From positions 1-64,000 of the forward strand of contig UCOA01000052.1 of NCBI GenBank assembly GCA_900474095.1: a DNA stretch of 64,000 nt. Reading direction: 5' to 3'. Below, one piece after another: positions 35,705 through 45,161 of this stretch (position 1 is the first letter of the stretch; each line of letters opens with the position of its first letter). The notes beneath the pieces are model-generated. The model saw nothing but the letters and a program-made list of their open reading frames with translations. It ran no database searches and was not told where the DNA came from. Position numbers and translations under genes: made by a program. This DNA is from Hyphomicrobiales bacterium (GTDB lineage: Bacteria > Pseudomonadota > Alphaproteobacteria > Rhizobiales > Rhizobiaceae).

Positions 35705-36743
35705 CGGACGCCCCGAAACGGATCACGCGGGAGCGGTCGCCGAGCAGTGGCGCAAGGGCATGCGGGTCGCCCTTGCGGTCTCGTTCGGCTTCACGGCTTC
35801 GGTGGCGCTCGGGGCGATCATCCCGTTTCTCGGGCCGCTGTTTGCCGCCCAATTCCTGCTGTCGAGTTCGAGGCCAATGCCGCTTGGCAAGACGGTGGGA
35901 ATGGCGGTGCTGATCCTCGTGGCCGGCGCGTTCTTCATGGTCCTGACGGGCTTGTTCCAGGATCGGCCGTTCACGTTTCTCATGTTGCTCGGACTGATCT
36001 ATTTCTGCTGCTTCCTGGCGCAGGCAAGCGGCAAGGGCGGGCCGGCCGGCTTCCTCGTGCTGGTGGTGGCGATCATCGTGCCACTGCTTCGCGTCCTCAA
36101 CATCGAACTTGCGAGTTCCATCCTGTCCATCCTCGTTACCGGCGTCCTGACCGGCGCAGGCCTGGCGTGGCTTGCGCATGCGATCGTGCCGGAAACAGCG
36201 ATTGAAAAACCTCAACCGCAACAGGGGAGTGCGCAGGCCCATCCCTATCTGCGCGCGCTTGCCAATGCGGCGATCCTGCTCTCGACCGTCACGATCTGTC
36301 TGACCAGCAATGAATTGGGCGCCGCCATGGTCATCCCGATCACCGTGACGTCGCTGCTGGGCCAGCTTGATATCGTCTCAAGCGGCCGCGCAGCACTTGG
36401 CCTCGTCATCGTCAACCTGTTCGGCGGCATCGTGGCATCCGTCGCCTATGCTTTTTTGAACGTCCGCCCCAACCTGTTGTCGATGTTCGTCATCGTGCTT
36501 GTCGTCGCACTCCTCATCGGCGGACGCGCAGCCGCACGGTCACCCGATGCAAAGATATATGCCGGCGCGCTAACGACATTCCTCATCCTGTTCGGCCTTG
36601 GCGTGTCGCCGCTGCCGGGAAGTGCGGCGGAATCCTTTGCGACCCGCATTCTCTATGTCGCGGCCGCAATTCTCTACACGTTCGTTACGGCAGGCCTGCT
36701 CTGGACGCGACCTGAGGCCGCCAAGCCAAGTCGCGCCGGTTAG
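35694..36743 (+). CDS. DUF2955-family inner-membrane permease (FUSC-like)
   Basis: 349-residue membrane protein with two sets of about five hydrophobic segments separated by a short polar loop (about 165-185, PQPQQGSAQ). This resembles half-size aromatic-acid exporter/FUSC proteins. Its start overlaps the end of the HlyD-family gene, so the two are translationally coupled and probably form one efflux system with an outer-membrane channel encoded elsewhere. No soluble domain is fused. The substrate is not evident. A partial RIME repeat begins just after the stop. Confidence 0.85.
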   Translation: MPADGRPETDHAGAVAEQWRKGMRVALAVSFGFTASVALGAIIPFLGPLFAAQFLLSSSRPMPLGKTVGMAVLILVAGAFFMVLTGLFQDRPFTFLMLLGLIYFCCFLAQASGKGGPAGFLVLVVAIIVPLLRVLNIELASSILSILVTGVLTGAGLAWLAHAIVPETAIEKPQPQQGSAQAHPYLRALANAAILLSTVTICLTSNELGAAMVIPITVTSLLGQLDIVSSGRAALGLVIVNLFGGIVASVAYAFLNVRPNLLSMFVIVLVVALLIGGRAAARSPDAKIYAGALTTFLILFGLGVSPLPGSAAESFATRILYVAAAILYTFVTAGLLWTRPEAAKPSRAG

Positions 36744-36746
36744 GGC

Positions 36747-36808
36747 ACTTATGCGGCAGTTTCAAAGTGCTACAGCGTCCTTCGCGCGTCAGGTTTGACG
36801 CGCGGCGC
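36747..36808 (+). repeat. RIME-type repeat, truncated copy 3
   Basis: Only the right half is present: the GCAGTTTCAAAGTGCTACAG part and the GCGCGTC/GACGCGC palindrome. The first palindrome found in copies 1 and 2 is missing. It lies between the DUF2955 gene and the alcohol dehydrogenase, which converge. Confidence 0.75.
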
Positions 36809-36911
36809 GTGGCAGCCGTGCCGAGCTGCTTCCGCGCCGGTCCCTGGGCCGGAACGATCCGGTCGTCCTCCCTGTCCGATAGAAAACAGAAAGGTCGTAC
36901 TCTGGCGAGGT

Positions 36912-37940
36912 TTATACGCGGCTGGTCATCACCAGCACCTTCACCTCGCCCGCGGCCGGCGGGTTGCGGATCACGTCCGGGGCCTCCTCCAGCGTGATTT
37001 TTCGCGAGATCAGCTTCTCGACATTGATCACCCCGGAAGCCACGAGGTCGGCGGCGCGGCGGTGGGTGAAGGGGTTGATGAAGGAACCGAGCACGCGCAG
37101 TTCCCGGAAGAGGATGTCGAACGGCTCGATCCTCACCTGGTCACCCTGCGCCATGACGCCGAGAATGACGACCGTGCCGCCGGCCCTGGCGAGCCGGGTC
37201 GATTGCTCGACGGTCTCTGCAACGCCAGCACATTCGATCACCACATCCACCCCGCCCGGAACGAGGCCGCCGGCTCCAGCAATCTGCGTGACGATGTCGG
37301 CGGAGGAGGGATCGACGCTTGCCGTCGCACCGAGCTCCTCGGCCAGCTTCCGTTTCGCTTCCTGCCGGGTGGAGAGAATGACGGTCGTTGCACCGGCGAG
37401 CCGCGCAAGCTGAACCGTCAAAAGCCCGATGACGCCGCCGCCAAGCACCACGACGGAAGAACCCGCCTTGATCTGTGCCATGTCGACGCCGTGCAGGCAG
37501 CAGGCGAGCGGTTCGCAAAAGGCGCCGTGCGTCGCGGGCAGGTCGAGCGGGATCTCGAAGGCCTGTTTCTGCGGCACGATGACATAGTCGGCAAAGCCAC
37601 CGTCGCGGCCGATGCCGATGGCTTTCAGGTTGCGACAGAGATTGACCCGGCCTGCCTGGCATTGCGGGCAGCGGCCGCAGGAGATATTCGGGTCGCCGGT
37701 GATGCGGGCGCCGAGCCTGAAGCCTTTGACGTCCTCGCCCATCGCCTCGATGATGCCGCAGAATTCATGGCCGAGCGTCACCGGTGGGGTCGATGGGAAT
37801 TCGCCGTGCAAAAGGTGGCGGTCGGTGCCGCAGATGCCGCAGGCCTCGACGCGGACCAGCAGGTCGTCTGGTCCGGGAACGGGCTTCTCGATCTCGCGCA
37901 CGGCCAGATTGCCGATCGATTCCAGCCGCATGGCTTTCAT
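36912..37940 (-). CDS. Zinc-dependent alcohol/polyol dehydrogenase
   Basis: 342-residue medium-chain dehydrogenase of the sorbitol/threonine dehydrogenase group. Catalytic zinc ligands are C37 in CGICGTD and H58/E59 in GHEF. The structural zinc loop is CGRCPQCQAGRVNLC. The NAD site is VVLGGGVIGLL. Start 37940 follows GGAGGAACG; the frame is open further upstream but without family resemblance. It is divergent from the metallopeptidase gene. A sugar-alcohol substrate is likely by family, but none can be named. Confidence 0.9.
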   Translation of the reverse strand: MKAMRLESIGNLAVREIEKPVPGPDDLLVRVEACGICGTDRHLLHGEFPSTPPVTLGHEFCGIIEAMGEDVKGFRLGARITGDPNISCGRCPQCQAGRVNLCRNLKAIGIGRDGGFADYVIVPQKQAFEIPLDLPATHGAFCEPLACCLHGVDMAQIKAGSSVVVLGGGVIGLLTVQLARLAGATTVILSTRQEAKRKLAEELGATASVDPSSADIVTQIAGAGGLVPGGVDVVIECAGVAETVEQSTRLARAGGTVVILGVMAQGDQVRIEPFDILFRELRVLGSFINPFTHRRAADLVASGVINVEKLISRKITLEEAPDVIRNPPAAGEVKVLVMTSRV

Positions 37941-38126
37941 GTCATCGTTCCTCCCAAACAACGACCGCCATACTGACACGACAAAGCCGACGCTGCCAAC
38001 GGCATCGTCATGAAAACGGCCTCGCAACTTTATCGTTTTGATCTTGCACAAAATTGCGTCTCGCGCGTTATATGGTTGCTAACAAAGGCTCGACGGCCGC
38101 TAAAGCAGAGACTGGGAGATCGCACC

Positions 38127-39059
38127 ATGGAATGGAAAGGCCGCCGCCAATCGGGCAATGTCGAGGACGTTCGTGGATCAAGCCCCTCCCGTGGCGGCTT
38201 GGGCGGCAATCCCTTCGGGCGGGGCGGTGGCTTCCGCATTCCGACCGGCGGTGGCGGGCGCGGCGGCGGCATGAGCATCGGCACGATTATCTTCCTAGTC
38301 GTCATCTATTTCGTCCTGAAGATGATGGGTATCGACCTCCTGCAGGTGATGGAGGGCGGGCAGGTCAGCTCGCCCGGCATCGAGCAAACCGAATCGCAGT
38401 CACCGCGAGGCTCTGCTCAGGAGGAGGAAACCAAAGCCTTCGTCTCGACGGTGCTGGCCGAGACCGAAGACACCTGGAACGGCATCTTCCAGGCAAACGG
38501 CGAAACCTACCAGGAGCCCAGGCTTGTCCTCTTCCGCGACGGCATCAACTCGGCCTGCGGCATGGCCTCGTCCGCCAGCGGCCCGTTCTATTGCCCTGGC
38601 GACCAGAAGGTCTACCTCGACATGGCCTTCTTCGATGAACTGGCTCAGCGCTTCGACGCTTCGGGTGATTTCGCCGAGGCCTACGTGATCGCCCATGAGG
38701 TCGGCCATCACGTGCAGAACTTGCTCGGCATCCTGCCGAAGGTGAATGCCCAGCGTCAACGCATGAGCGAGGCCGCCTCCAACCAGATGTCGATCCGGGT
38801 CGAGCTGCAGGCTGATTGCTTCGCCGGCATCTGGGGCAAATACACCGAGCAGAAGGGGATACTCGAACAGGGCGACCTCGAAGAGGCGCTGAACGCCGCC
38901 ACCCAGATCGGTGACGACACGCTGCAGAAGCGCAGCCAGGGTTACGTCGTTCCGGAAAGCTTCAACCACGGCACGTCGGCCCAGCGCTCCACTTGGTTCA
39001 AGCGCGGCTTCGACAGCGGCAAACTTTCGGCCTGTGATTCGTTCAACAGCGATATCTGA
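38127..39059 (+). CDS. Neutral zinc metallopeptidase (YpfJ family)
   Basis: 310 residues. A glycine/arginine-rich cytoplasmic N-terminus (about 1-48) leads into one membrane span (51-68, IGTIIFLVVIYFVLKMMG). The periplasmic domain carries the zinc-binding HEVGHH at 190-195 and the downstream block VELQADCFAGIWG. This is the DUF/YpfJ layout. GGGAGA precedes the ATG. Two small secreted proteins follow on the same strand but 165 bp away. Function in the family is poorly known. Confidence 0.9.
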   Translation: MEWKGRRQSGNVEDVRGSSPSRGGLGGNPFGRGGGFRIPTGGGGRGGGMSIGTIIFLVVIYFVLKMMGIDLLQVMEGGQVSSPGIEQTESQSPRGSAQEEETKAFVSTVLAETEDTWNGIFQANGETYQEPRLVLFRDGINSACGMASSASGPFYCPGDQKVYLDMAFFDELAQRFDASGDFAEAYVIAHEVGHHVQNLLGILPKVNAQRQRMSEAASNQMSIRVELQADCFAGIWGKYTEQKGILEQGDLEEALNAATQIGDDTLQKRSQGYVVPESFNHGTSAQRSTWFKRGFDSGKLSACDSFNSDI

Positions 39060-39223
39060 CGGCGGTGACAGAGGGTCTGCAGCCGCTCCCCGGGCGCAGG
39101 AATTTGCTGCGCTTAAAAAAATGTGTTCGCGCATGGCGCCTGATCGCAAAACGAGCAGGCGCGACCTATATCTCCTTCTATTGAACGGCGCGCCATGCGG
39201 ATTGCTGCTGAAGGAGAATAGTC

Positions 39224-39559
39224 ATGAGGAAATTCGTCGCACTCGTATTTGCTGCGGGCGCTCTGGCCCTGCCTGTCGCGCCTCCCGCCGGTGCGGAAAC
39301 GCTCGGCAACATTCTTTTCGGACGCCCCCTGGAGCCCGGATTGCTCGTGATCGTCATGCGGCCAACTTATCATGGTGACGAAGATCGTATTCCCTCGATC
39401 TATCGCTATCCCTCTCCCGAAACCGTCGCCCGCGCACAGAATGAAATCGCATCCGATCCCGTTCTCAGAGAGGCTCTGGTACGCCGGAATATCCAGCCGC
39501 AGAACGTCCTTGCCGTTCAGACTGCTGCGAGCGGTGGCAAGATCATTTATGCGCGCTGA
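39224..39559 (+). CDS. Small secreted protein, tandem paralogue A
   Basis: 111 residues with a signal peptide (MRKFVALVFAAGALALPVA, ending GAETLG). The mature part is about 85 residues with no cysteine. The segment from about residue 60 (IYRYPSPETVARAQNEIASD) to the end (QTAASGGKIIYAR) aligns closely with the next gene's product. AAGGAG precedes the ATG. I recognise no named family. The two genes lie in tandem 142 bp apart and must derive from duplication. Location is probably periplasmic or extracellular. Confidence 0.78.
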   Translation: MRKFVALVFAAGALALPVAPPAGAETLGNILFGRPLEPGLLVIVMRPTYHGDEDRIPSIYRYPSPETVARAQNEIASDPVLREALVRRNIQPQNVLAVQTAASGGKIIYAR

Positions 39560-39701
39560 TCGCCAAACAGCTCTCCCGTCGGGCCTATGGCAATCGCACC
39601 GGCGGAAGTGACGGACATGTTTTTTGCGAAACTGTTCGGGCGCTTTGCCCGTATCGGTACGGAGCCGTTCGCTCGTCCATGAGGAAACAAGGAGAAAGAG
39701 A

Positions 39702-40016
39702 GTGAAAAACGCCCTGCTCGTGACGCTTTCCGCCGCACTCGCAATAACCGTCGCAAGCGCCGTCTCGCCCGCCCATGCCCAGCGAGCCCCCGGCATCACG
39801 ATCGTCATGATCCGCAACTATTACGGTCCGGACGATTTCCAGCAGGTATCGCCGATCTACCGGCATCCTTCGCCGCAGACGCTCGCGAAAGCGCAGCAGG
39901 AGATCAGGTCGAATCCGAATATCCGCGCCCTCCTGCAAAGGAGGGGCATTTCCTTTCGAAACGTCGTCGGCGTCCAGACCGCCCTCAACGGCGGCAAGGT
40001 CGTCTATGTGAGGTGA
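39702..40016 (+). CDS. Small secreted protein, tandem paralogue B
   Basis: 104 residues from a GTG start with AAGGAG upstream. Signal peptide residues are about 1-27 (ending SPAHAQRAPG). The mature protein shares with its upstream neighbour the pattern IYRxPSPxTxAxAQxEI, then a short helix, RR(G/N)I, NV and VQTAxxGGKxxYxR. Roughly half of the mature residues are identical. The two paralogues differ mainly in the first 30 mature residues. No function is known to me. Confidence 0.78.
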   Translation: MKNALLVTLSAALAITVASAVSPAHAQRAPGITIVMIRNYYGPDDFQQVSPIYRHPSPQTLAKAQQEIRSNPNIRALLQRRGISFRNVVGVQTALNGGKVVYVR

Positions 40017-40080
40017 CGCGTCAGCGGTAGTGGACTGCCGCTGTCAGTGCAGCGCCCGTCATTCACAGCGCGACAGGCCA

Positions 40081-41430
40081 ATGCTATTCTGGCGCATGCG
40101 GCCAAGCACTCGATATGCGCGAAGTGGCGAACTCAACATTGCCTATCAGGTTGTCGGCGATGGACCGATCGATATTATCTATGTTCCCGGCTGGGTGTCC
40201 AATCTCGACCATGCATGGGAATTTCCCCGCATGGTCCATGTGTTTGAGCGGCTGAGCGCTTTTGCTCGCCTGATCCTGTTCGACAAGCGCGGAACCGGGC
40301 TCTCCGACCGCAACGTCGGCTTCCCGACGCTTGAGCAGCGCATGCAGGACGTGCAGGCCGTTATGAATGCGGCCGGCTCGCGCCGCGCGGTCCTGATGGG
40401 GACCTCGGAGGGCGGCAATATGTGCATGCTCTTTGCGGCTACCTATCCCGAGCGGACCGTAGCGCTGGTGCTGAACGGCTCCTTCGCGAAGGGCCTGTGG
40501 GCAGCGGACTATCCGTGGGCAAAGACCCCGGAGCAGGTCGAGGAAGAACTTGCCTCGCTCGCGCGCGACTGGGGAGGGGCGTTCGACCTTAGCAATGCTG
40601 CACCGAGTCTCGTCGACGACAGGCAGGCGCGGGAGTGGCTTGCCGGCTACCTGCGCAATTCCGCCTCGCCGCAGGATGCGATCGCGCTATGGCGCTGGAA
40701 TACGGAAATCGACGTCCGCAGCATCCTGAGCGCCATTCATGTTCCCACCCTTGTCTTGCACCGGACGGGCGACCGCTGGGTGAACGTGGAGGAGGGCCGC
40801 TTCGTCGCGAACGGCATTCAGGGCGCCAAATGGGCGGAACTACCGGGCGATGACCATGTGATCTGGGCAGGCGATACGGACCGCACCCTTGACGAGATCG
40901 AGGAGTTCCTCACCGGTATTCGCCCGGAGCCCGCTTCGCAGCGTATTCTTCTGACCGTGCTCTTTACCGACATCGTCGGATCGACCTCACTGGCCGCGGA
41001 ATTGGGCGACGGGCAATGGCGGGATTTACTACTCCGGCACAACGACGTCGTGCGGATGGAACTGCGCCGGTTCGAAGGCGCGGAAGTCAACACCACCGGC
41101 GACGGATTTCTGGCCGCCTTCCAGGCTCCGACCAAGGCCATCCGGTGTGCCGGTGCGATCCGCGACCACGCGAGGGAGATCGGTCTCGATATTCGCGCCG
41201 CCCTGCATACCGGCGAATGCGAACGACGTGGCAATGATCTGAGCGGGATCGCCGTGCATCTCGCCTCACGGCTGCTCGCCCATGCCGGCACCGGCGATGT
41301 CATCGTGTCGCGGACGGTCAAGGACCTTGTCGTCGGATCCGGCATCGTGTTTGAGGAGCGCGCCGAACTCCAACTGCGTGACGTCCCCGGTACGTGGCAG
41401 ATCTATGCCGCCAACCCTGAACCCGAATAG
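40081..41430 (+). CDS. Alpha/beta-hydrolase fused to a class III nucleotide cyclase
   Basis: 449 residues from ATG 40081; an ATG five codons later is also possible. Residues about 10-280 form an alpha/beta-hydrolase domain with FDKRGTGLSDR, the nucleophile elbow MGTSEGGN and the late histidine in LPGDDHVIW. Residues about 295-445 form a cyclase catalytic domain, LTVLFTDIVGSTSLAAELGD, with the second metal site in VNTTGDGFLAAF. No membrane span is present. This fusion is known in rhizobia and actinobacteria, where the hydrolase part probably senses a small molecule. The ligand and product are unknown. It is convergent with the aldo/keto reductase. Confidence 0.88.
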   Translation: MLFWRMRPSTRYARSGELNIAYQVVGDGPIDIIYVPGWVSNLDHAWEFPRMVHVFERLSAFARLILFDKRGTGLSDRNVGFPTLEQRMQDVQAVMNAAGSRRAVLMGTSEGGNMCMLFAATYPERTVALVLNGSFAKGLWAADYPWAKTPEQVEEELASLARDWGGAFDLSNAAPSLVDDRQAREWLAGYLRNSASPQDAIALWRWNTEIDVRSILSAIHVPTLVLHRTGDRWVNVEEGRFVANGIQGAKWAELPGDDHVIWAGDTDRTLDEIEEFLTGIRPEPASQRILLTVLFTDIVGSTSLAAELGDGQWRDLLLRHNDVVRMELRRFEGAEVNTTGDGFLAAFQAPTKAIRCAGAIRDHAREIGLDIRAALHTGECERRGNDLSGIAVHLASRLLAHAGTGDVIVSRTVKDLVVGSGIVFEERAELQLRDVPGTWQIYAANPEPE

Positions 41431-41458
41431 GGCGCAGGGTTGGCGGGATCGAGGCTGC

Positions 41459-42454
41459 TTATTTCTCGCTGTCCAAATGCGCGAGCATGGTTTCCGGATA
41501 ACGCCCGCCCGCAGCGGCATTCTGCGGTACGGCGGTCTCGATCGCAGCAAGATCGGCGGCGGACAGATGCACGGCCTGCGATCCGAGTGCTTCCTCCAGC
41601 CGTTCGACCTTGCGCGCTCCGATCAGCGGAATGATGTCGCGGCCCTGTGCCGCGACCCAGGCAATGGCGATCTGCGCGACCGTCACGCCCTTTGTTTCGG
41701 CGATCTGGCGCAATGCCTCGACGAGCGCCAGGTTCCTTTCGACATTCTTGCCTTGAAAACGCGGGCTGTGGGCGCGGAAATCGCCCTTGCTCTGTCCATC
41801 GCCCTTCTGCCAATGGCCGCTGATCAGGCCGCGCGACAGCACGCCATAGGCGGTGATGCCGATGCCGAGATCGCGGCATTGGGGCAGGATCTTGTCCTCG
41901 ATGCCGCGCGAGATTAGCGAGTACTCGATCTGCAGGTCGACGATCGGATGCACCGCTGCGGCCCGGCGGATGGTCTCGGCGCCGACCTCGGAGAGACCGA
42001 TATGACGGACATAACCAGCCTTGATCATGTCGGCGATGGCGCCCACCGTTTCCTCGATCGGCACGTTCGGGTCGAGCCGGGCAGGGCGGTAGATGTCGAT
42101 ATGGTCGACGCCCAGCCGCTGCAGCGAATAGGTGACGAAGTTCTTCAGTGCGGCTGGCCGGTTGTCCGTGCCGTTGAAGCCGCCGGCGACGTCGCGCAGC
42201 GCGCCGGTCTTGACGCTGATGATAATCTTGTCGCGGGAAACGCCCTTCAGCGCTTCGCCGATCAGCATCTCGTTATGGCCCATGCCATAGAAATCGCCGG
42301 TATCGAGGAGGTTGATGCCGGCATCGATCGCCGCATGGATGGTGGCGATGCCGTCTGCCCGGTGGGAAGGCCCGTATATTCCGGACATGCCCATGCAGCC
42401 GAGGCCGAGGGTTGAGATGGAAGGTCCAGCCTTGCCGAGTCGAACATGTTTCAT
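41459..42454 (-). CDS. Aldo/keto reductase with altered catalytic histidine
   Basis: 331-residue NADPH-dependent TIM-barrel reductase. The tetrad aspartate, tyrosine and lysine are visible as D51, Y56 and K82 (LLDTGDFYGMG and VKTG). At the usual QHR site the sequence is YRPARLDP, so the catalytic histidine position is A125. The cofactor blocks GLSEVGAETIRRA and IPLIGARKVERLEE are intact. A LysR gene is divergent from it and is its likely regulator. Whether this enzyme reduces aldehydes, or is one of the many related forms with other activity, is open. Confidence 0.87.
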   Translation of the reverse strand: MKHVRLGKAGPSISTLGLGCMGMSGIYGPSHRADGIATIHAAIDAGINLLDTGDFYGMGHNEMLIGEALKGVSRDKIIISVKTGALRDVAGGFNGTDNRPAALKNFVTYSLQRLGVDHIDIYRPARLDPNVPIEETVGAIADMIKAGYVRHIGLSEVGAETIRRAAAVHPIVDLQIEYSLISRGIEDKILPQCRDLGIGITAYGVLSRGLISGHWQKGDGQSKGDFRAHSPRFQGKNVERNLALVEALRQIAETKGVTVAQIAIAWVAAQGRDIIPLIGARKVERLEEALGSQAVHLSAADLAAIETAVPQNAAAGGRYPETMLAHLDSEK

Positions 42455-42570
42455 GTCGCTTCTCCTGTTTCTGCTGCAGCGGCGGCGTTTTGTCTGGCAG
42501 CGGTTTTATCGTGATCTGCTTTGTGCGATAATCCGTAACAGCATGCACAAGCTGTTTGGAAAATCGCACA

Positions 42571-43470
42571 ATGACCGACTTGCCGCTGGCCGACCTCGAT
42601 GCCTTCACTGCCATCGCGCGTGAGCGTAGCTTTCGTGCCGCGGCTCGTAAGCGCGGCGTTTCGGCGTCATCGCTGAGCGAGGCACTCAGACGGCTGGAAG
42701 AGCGTCTCGGTGTTCGCCTGCTCAACCGCACGACCCGCAGCGTCACGTTGACGGAGGCGGGCGAACACCTGATTGAACGGCTATCGCCGGCGCTCGGCGA
42801 AGTCGCTTCGGCACTCGAACAGGTCAACAGCTTTCGCGACAACGCCACCGGGACACTGCGCCTCAACGTCGCCACCGTCGTCGCCCGCGCCGTCCTGCCG
42901 GACATCGCCGCCGATTTTTTGAAAGCCTATCCCGGCATAAACCTTGAGGTCAGTGGCGACGACAGTTTCATCGACGTTCTGGCCGCCGGCTTCGACGCCG
43001 GCGTGCGCTATGACGAAAGGCTGGAAAAGGACATGATCGCCGTGCCGATCGGCCCGCGCATCCAGCGTTTCGTCACCGCTGCCGCACCGGCCTATCTCGC
43101 CGCGAACGGCGAACCGCGCCATCCCCGCGAGGTGCTGGATCACACCTGCATCCGCCACCGTTTCGCCAGCGGCTCGTCTCCTTCATGGGAGTTCGAGCGG
43201 GGCGACGAGGTGATCCGCATCTCGCCGCCCGCCCGCATCACCACAAATACCCTCGAACTGCAGATCGCCGCCGCGATCGCCGGCCTCGGGATCATCGCCA
43301 CGTTCGAGGAATTTCTGGCGCCCGCGATCGCCCGCGGCCAGCTTGTCCCGATCCTCGAAGACTGGATGTCGCCCTTTCCCGGCCCCTATCTCTATTATGC
43401 CGGCCGCAAACATATGCCGCCACCGCTCAGGGCCTTTGTCGATTTCCTCAAAAGCCGACCGCGCAGCTGA
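42571..43470 (+). CDS. LysR-family regulator
   Basis: 299 residues from the ATG at 42571. The helix-turn-helix is in RSFRAAARKRGVSASSLSEA (about 16-35), followed by the linker LEERLGVRLLNRTTRSVTLT. The C-terminal effector domain is typical of the group that controls neighbouring oxidoreductases (GDDSFIDVLAAGFDAGVRYD). It is divergent from the aldo/keto reductase, 116 bp apart, the usual setting for LysR control of that gene. A TTG fifteen bases upstream is in frame but less likely. The inducer is unknown. Confidence 0.9.
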   Translation: MTDLPLADLDAFTAIARERSFRAAARKRGVSASSLSEALRRLEERLGVRLLNRTTRSVTLTEAGEHLIERLSPALGEVASALEQVNSFRDNATGTLRLNVATVVARAVLPDIAADFLKAYPGINLEVSGDDSFIDVLAAGFDAGVRYDERLEKDMIAVPIGPRIQRFVTAAAPAYLAANGEPRHPREVLDHTCIRHRFASGSSPSWEFERGDEVIRISPPARITTNTLELQIAAAIAGLGIIATFEEFLAPAIARGQLVPILEDWMSPFPGPYLYYAGRKHMPPPLRAFVDFLKSRPRS

Positions 43471-43613
43471 GCGCTGCGGCATTGACATCAATGTTCCCGA
43501 AGCACCCATCAAGAACATTGAAATGTTCACGGATTGTTTCGGTGGAATATTTTCGATAAAGACGGTGTGCAAGGTTCCGTTCGCGTTCCGTATTCGTTTG
43601 CAGCAGCCCGCCA

Positions 43614-43723
43614 CTACAGCGCCGCGCGCCAAATATGACGCGCAAAGGACGCTGTAGCGCGCTTTAAAACTGCTGCATAATTTCATCCTTAAATCGATTC
43701 CGATTTAAGGAATTATGCAGCAG
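43614..43723 (-). repeat. RIME-type repeat, copy 4, abutting an MFS gene
   Basis: Full-length copy in reverse orientation: the GCGCGCC/GACGCGC palindrome comes first and the TTAAATCGATTCCGATTTAA palindrome last. It ends 11 bases before the ATG of the transporter at 43735, so the repeat forms its immediate leader. Confidence 0.8.
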
Positions 43724-43734
43724 AGGTTTGTTCG

Positions 43735-44991
43735 ATGATCGATGCCAGATCTGCGCGACGCGGCCTGTTCCTCGTTTTTCTCATTCTGTTCCTCGACATC
43801 ATGGGCATCGCCATCATCGTGCCGGTGCTGCCCGCCTATCTGAGCGAACTCACCGGCGACACGATCAGCGAGGCGGCGGTCGATGGCGGCTGGCTGATGC
43901 TGGTCTATTCGGGCATGCAATTCATCTTCGCGCCGTTCATTGGAAACCTGTCCGACCGTTTCGGCCGCCGGCCGGTCCTGCTTGCCTCGGTGCTGACCTT
44001 TGCGCTCGACAACCTGATCTGCGCGCTCGCCCTAAGCTACTGGATGCTGTTCGTCGGCCGGGTACTGGCCGGCATCAGCGGCGCCAGTTTCTCGACCGCG
44101 GCTGCCTATATCGCCGATGTCAGCGATGACACCAATCGGGCAAAGAATTTCGGCCTGATCGGCATCGCCTTCGGCACCGGCTTCGCGCTCGGGCCTGTGC
44201 TTGGCGGTCTGCTTGGCGAATTCGGCCCGCGCATTCCTTTCTACGGCGCCGCCGCGCTGTCCTTCGTCAATTTCCTGGTGGCACTGTTTCTGCTGCCGGA
44301 GACGCTGGAAAGCCACAATCGCCGCCGCTTCGAATGGAAGCGCGCCAACCCGCTCGGCGCCTTGAAACAGATGCGCGGCTATCCCGGCATCAGCTGGGTG
44401 CTGCTTGTCTTCTTTCTTCTCTGGCAGGCGCATGCGGTCTATCCGGCCGTCTGGTCCTTCGTCGCCTCCTATCGCTACAACTGGAGCGAGGGGCAGATCG
44501 GCCTGTCGCTCGGCATTTTCGGCATCTGCGGCGCGCTCGTCATGGCCTTCGTGCTGCCGAAAGCGATCCCGCTGCTCGGCGAATGGAAGACCGGTGCGGT
44601 CGGACTGATCTTCACCGGCCTCGGCCTCATCGGTTATGCGCTGTCGAGCGAGGGCTGGATGATCTATGCCGTCATCCTCATTACCTGCCTGGAATCGCTC
44701 GCCGATCCACCGCTGCGCAGCATCGCGTCGGCCAAGGTGCCGCCCTCGGCACAGGGCGAGTTGCAGGGCGCGCTATCCAGCATTTCCAGCTTCACCACCA
44801 TTCTCGGCCCGCTGATCTTCGCTCACATCTTCAGTGTCTTCACCGCGCCGCAAGCGCTCGTCACCTTTGCCGGCGCGCCCTATGTTCTCGCCGCCGTCTT
44901 CCTCGCAGCAGCCGTTGCGATCTATCTTTTGAAGGTGCGGCCGGCGATCATTCCGGCGGACGGCGGTGAACGAGCCGCCCAGTCGATCTGA
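43735..44991 (+). CDS. MFS transporter of the TCR/Tet type
   Basis: 418-residue, twelve-span inner-membrane antiporter. The N-terminal block [21 protein letters not shown], motif A in [16 protein letters not shown] and motif C-like [18 protein letters not shown] are characteristic of tetracycline-resistance-like exporters. Most such rhizobial genes are not linked to tetracycline resistance, so substrate is left open. The ribosome site GAGG lies at the very end of the upstream RIME element. The next gene, a MATE exporter, is on the same strand 170 bp on. Confidence 0.9.
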   Translation: MIDARSARRGLFLVFLILFLDIMGIAIIVPVLPAYLSELTGDTISEAAVDGGWLMLVYSGMQFIFAPFIGNLSDRFGRRPVLLASVLTFALDNLICALALSYWMLFVGRVLAGISGASFSTAAAYIADVSDDTNRAKNFGLIGIAFGTGFALGPVLGGLLGEFGPRIPFYGAAALSFVNFLVALFLLPETLESHNRRRFEWKRANPLGALKQMRGYPGISWVLLVFFLLWQAHAVYPAVWSFVASYRYNWSEGQIGLSLGIFGICGALVMAFVLPKAIPLLGEWKTGAVGLIFTGLGLIGYALSSEGWMIYAVILITCLESLADPPLRSIASAKVPPSAQGELQGALSSISSFTTILGPLIFAHIFSVFTAPQALVTFAGAPYVLAAVFLAAAVAIYLLKVRPAIIPADGGERAAQSI

Positions 44992-45161
44992 TGCCACCAA
45001 CTTCAAGAGCCCGAAAAACGATCAATTTTTGTGATGTTTAGATGAAAAAATAAGCACTTTGGCCTTTGTTGCTGGTGCTTTACCGGTGGTTGTTCTATTT
45101 CGGTATCATCCGTCATGCGGCCCATACCGGCTGCGACGAAGCCAAGGGCTTAAACCTCATC

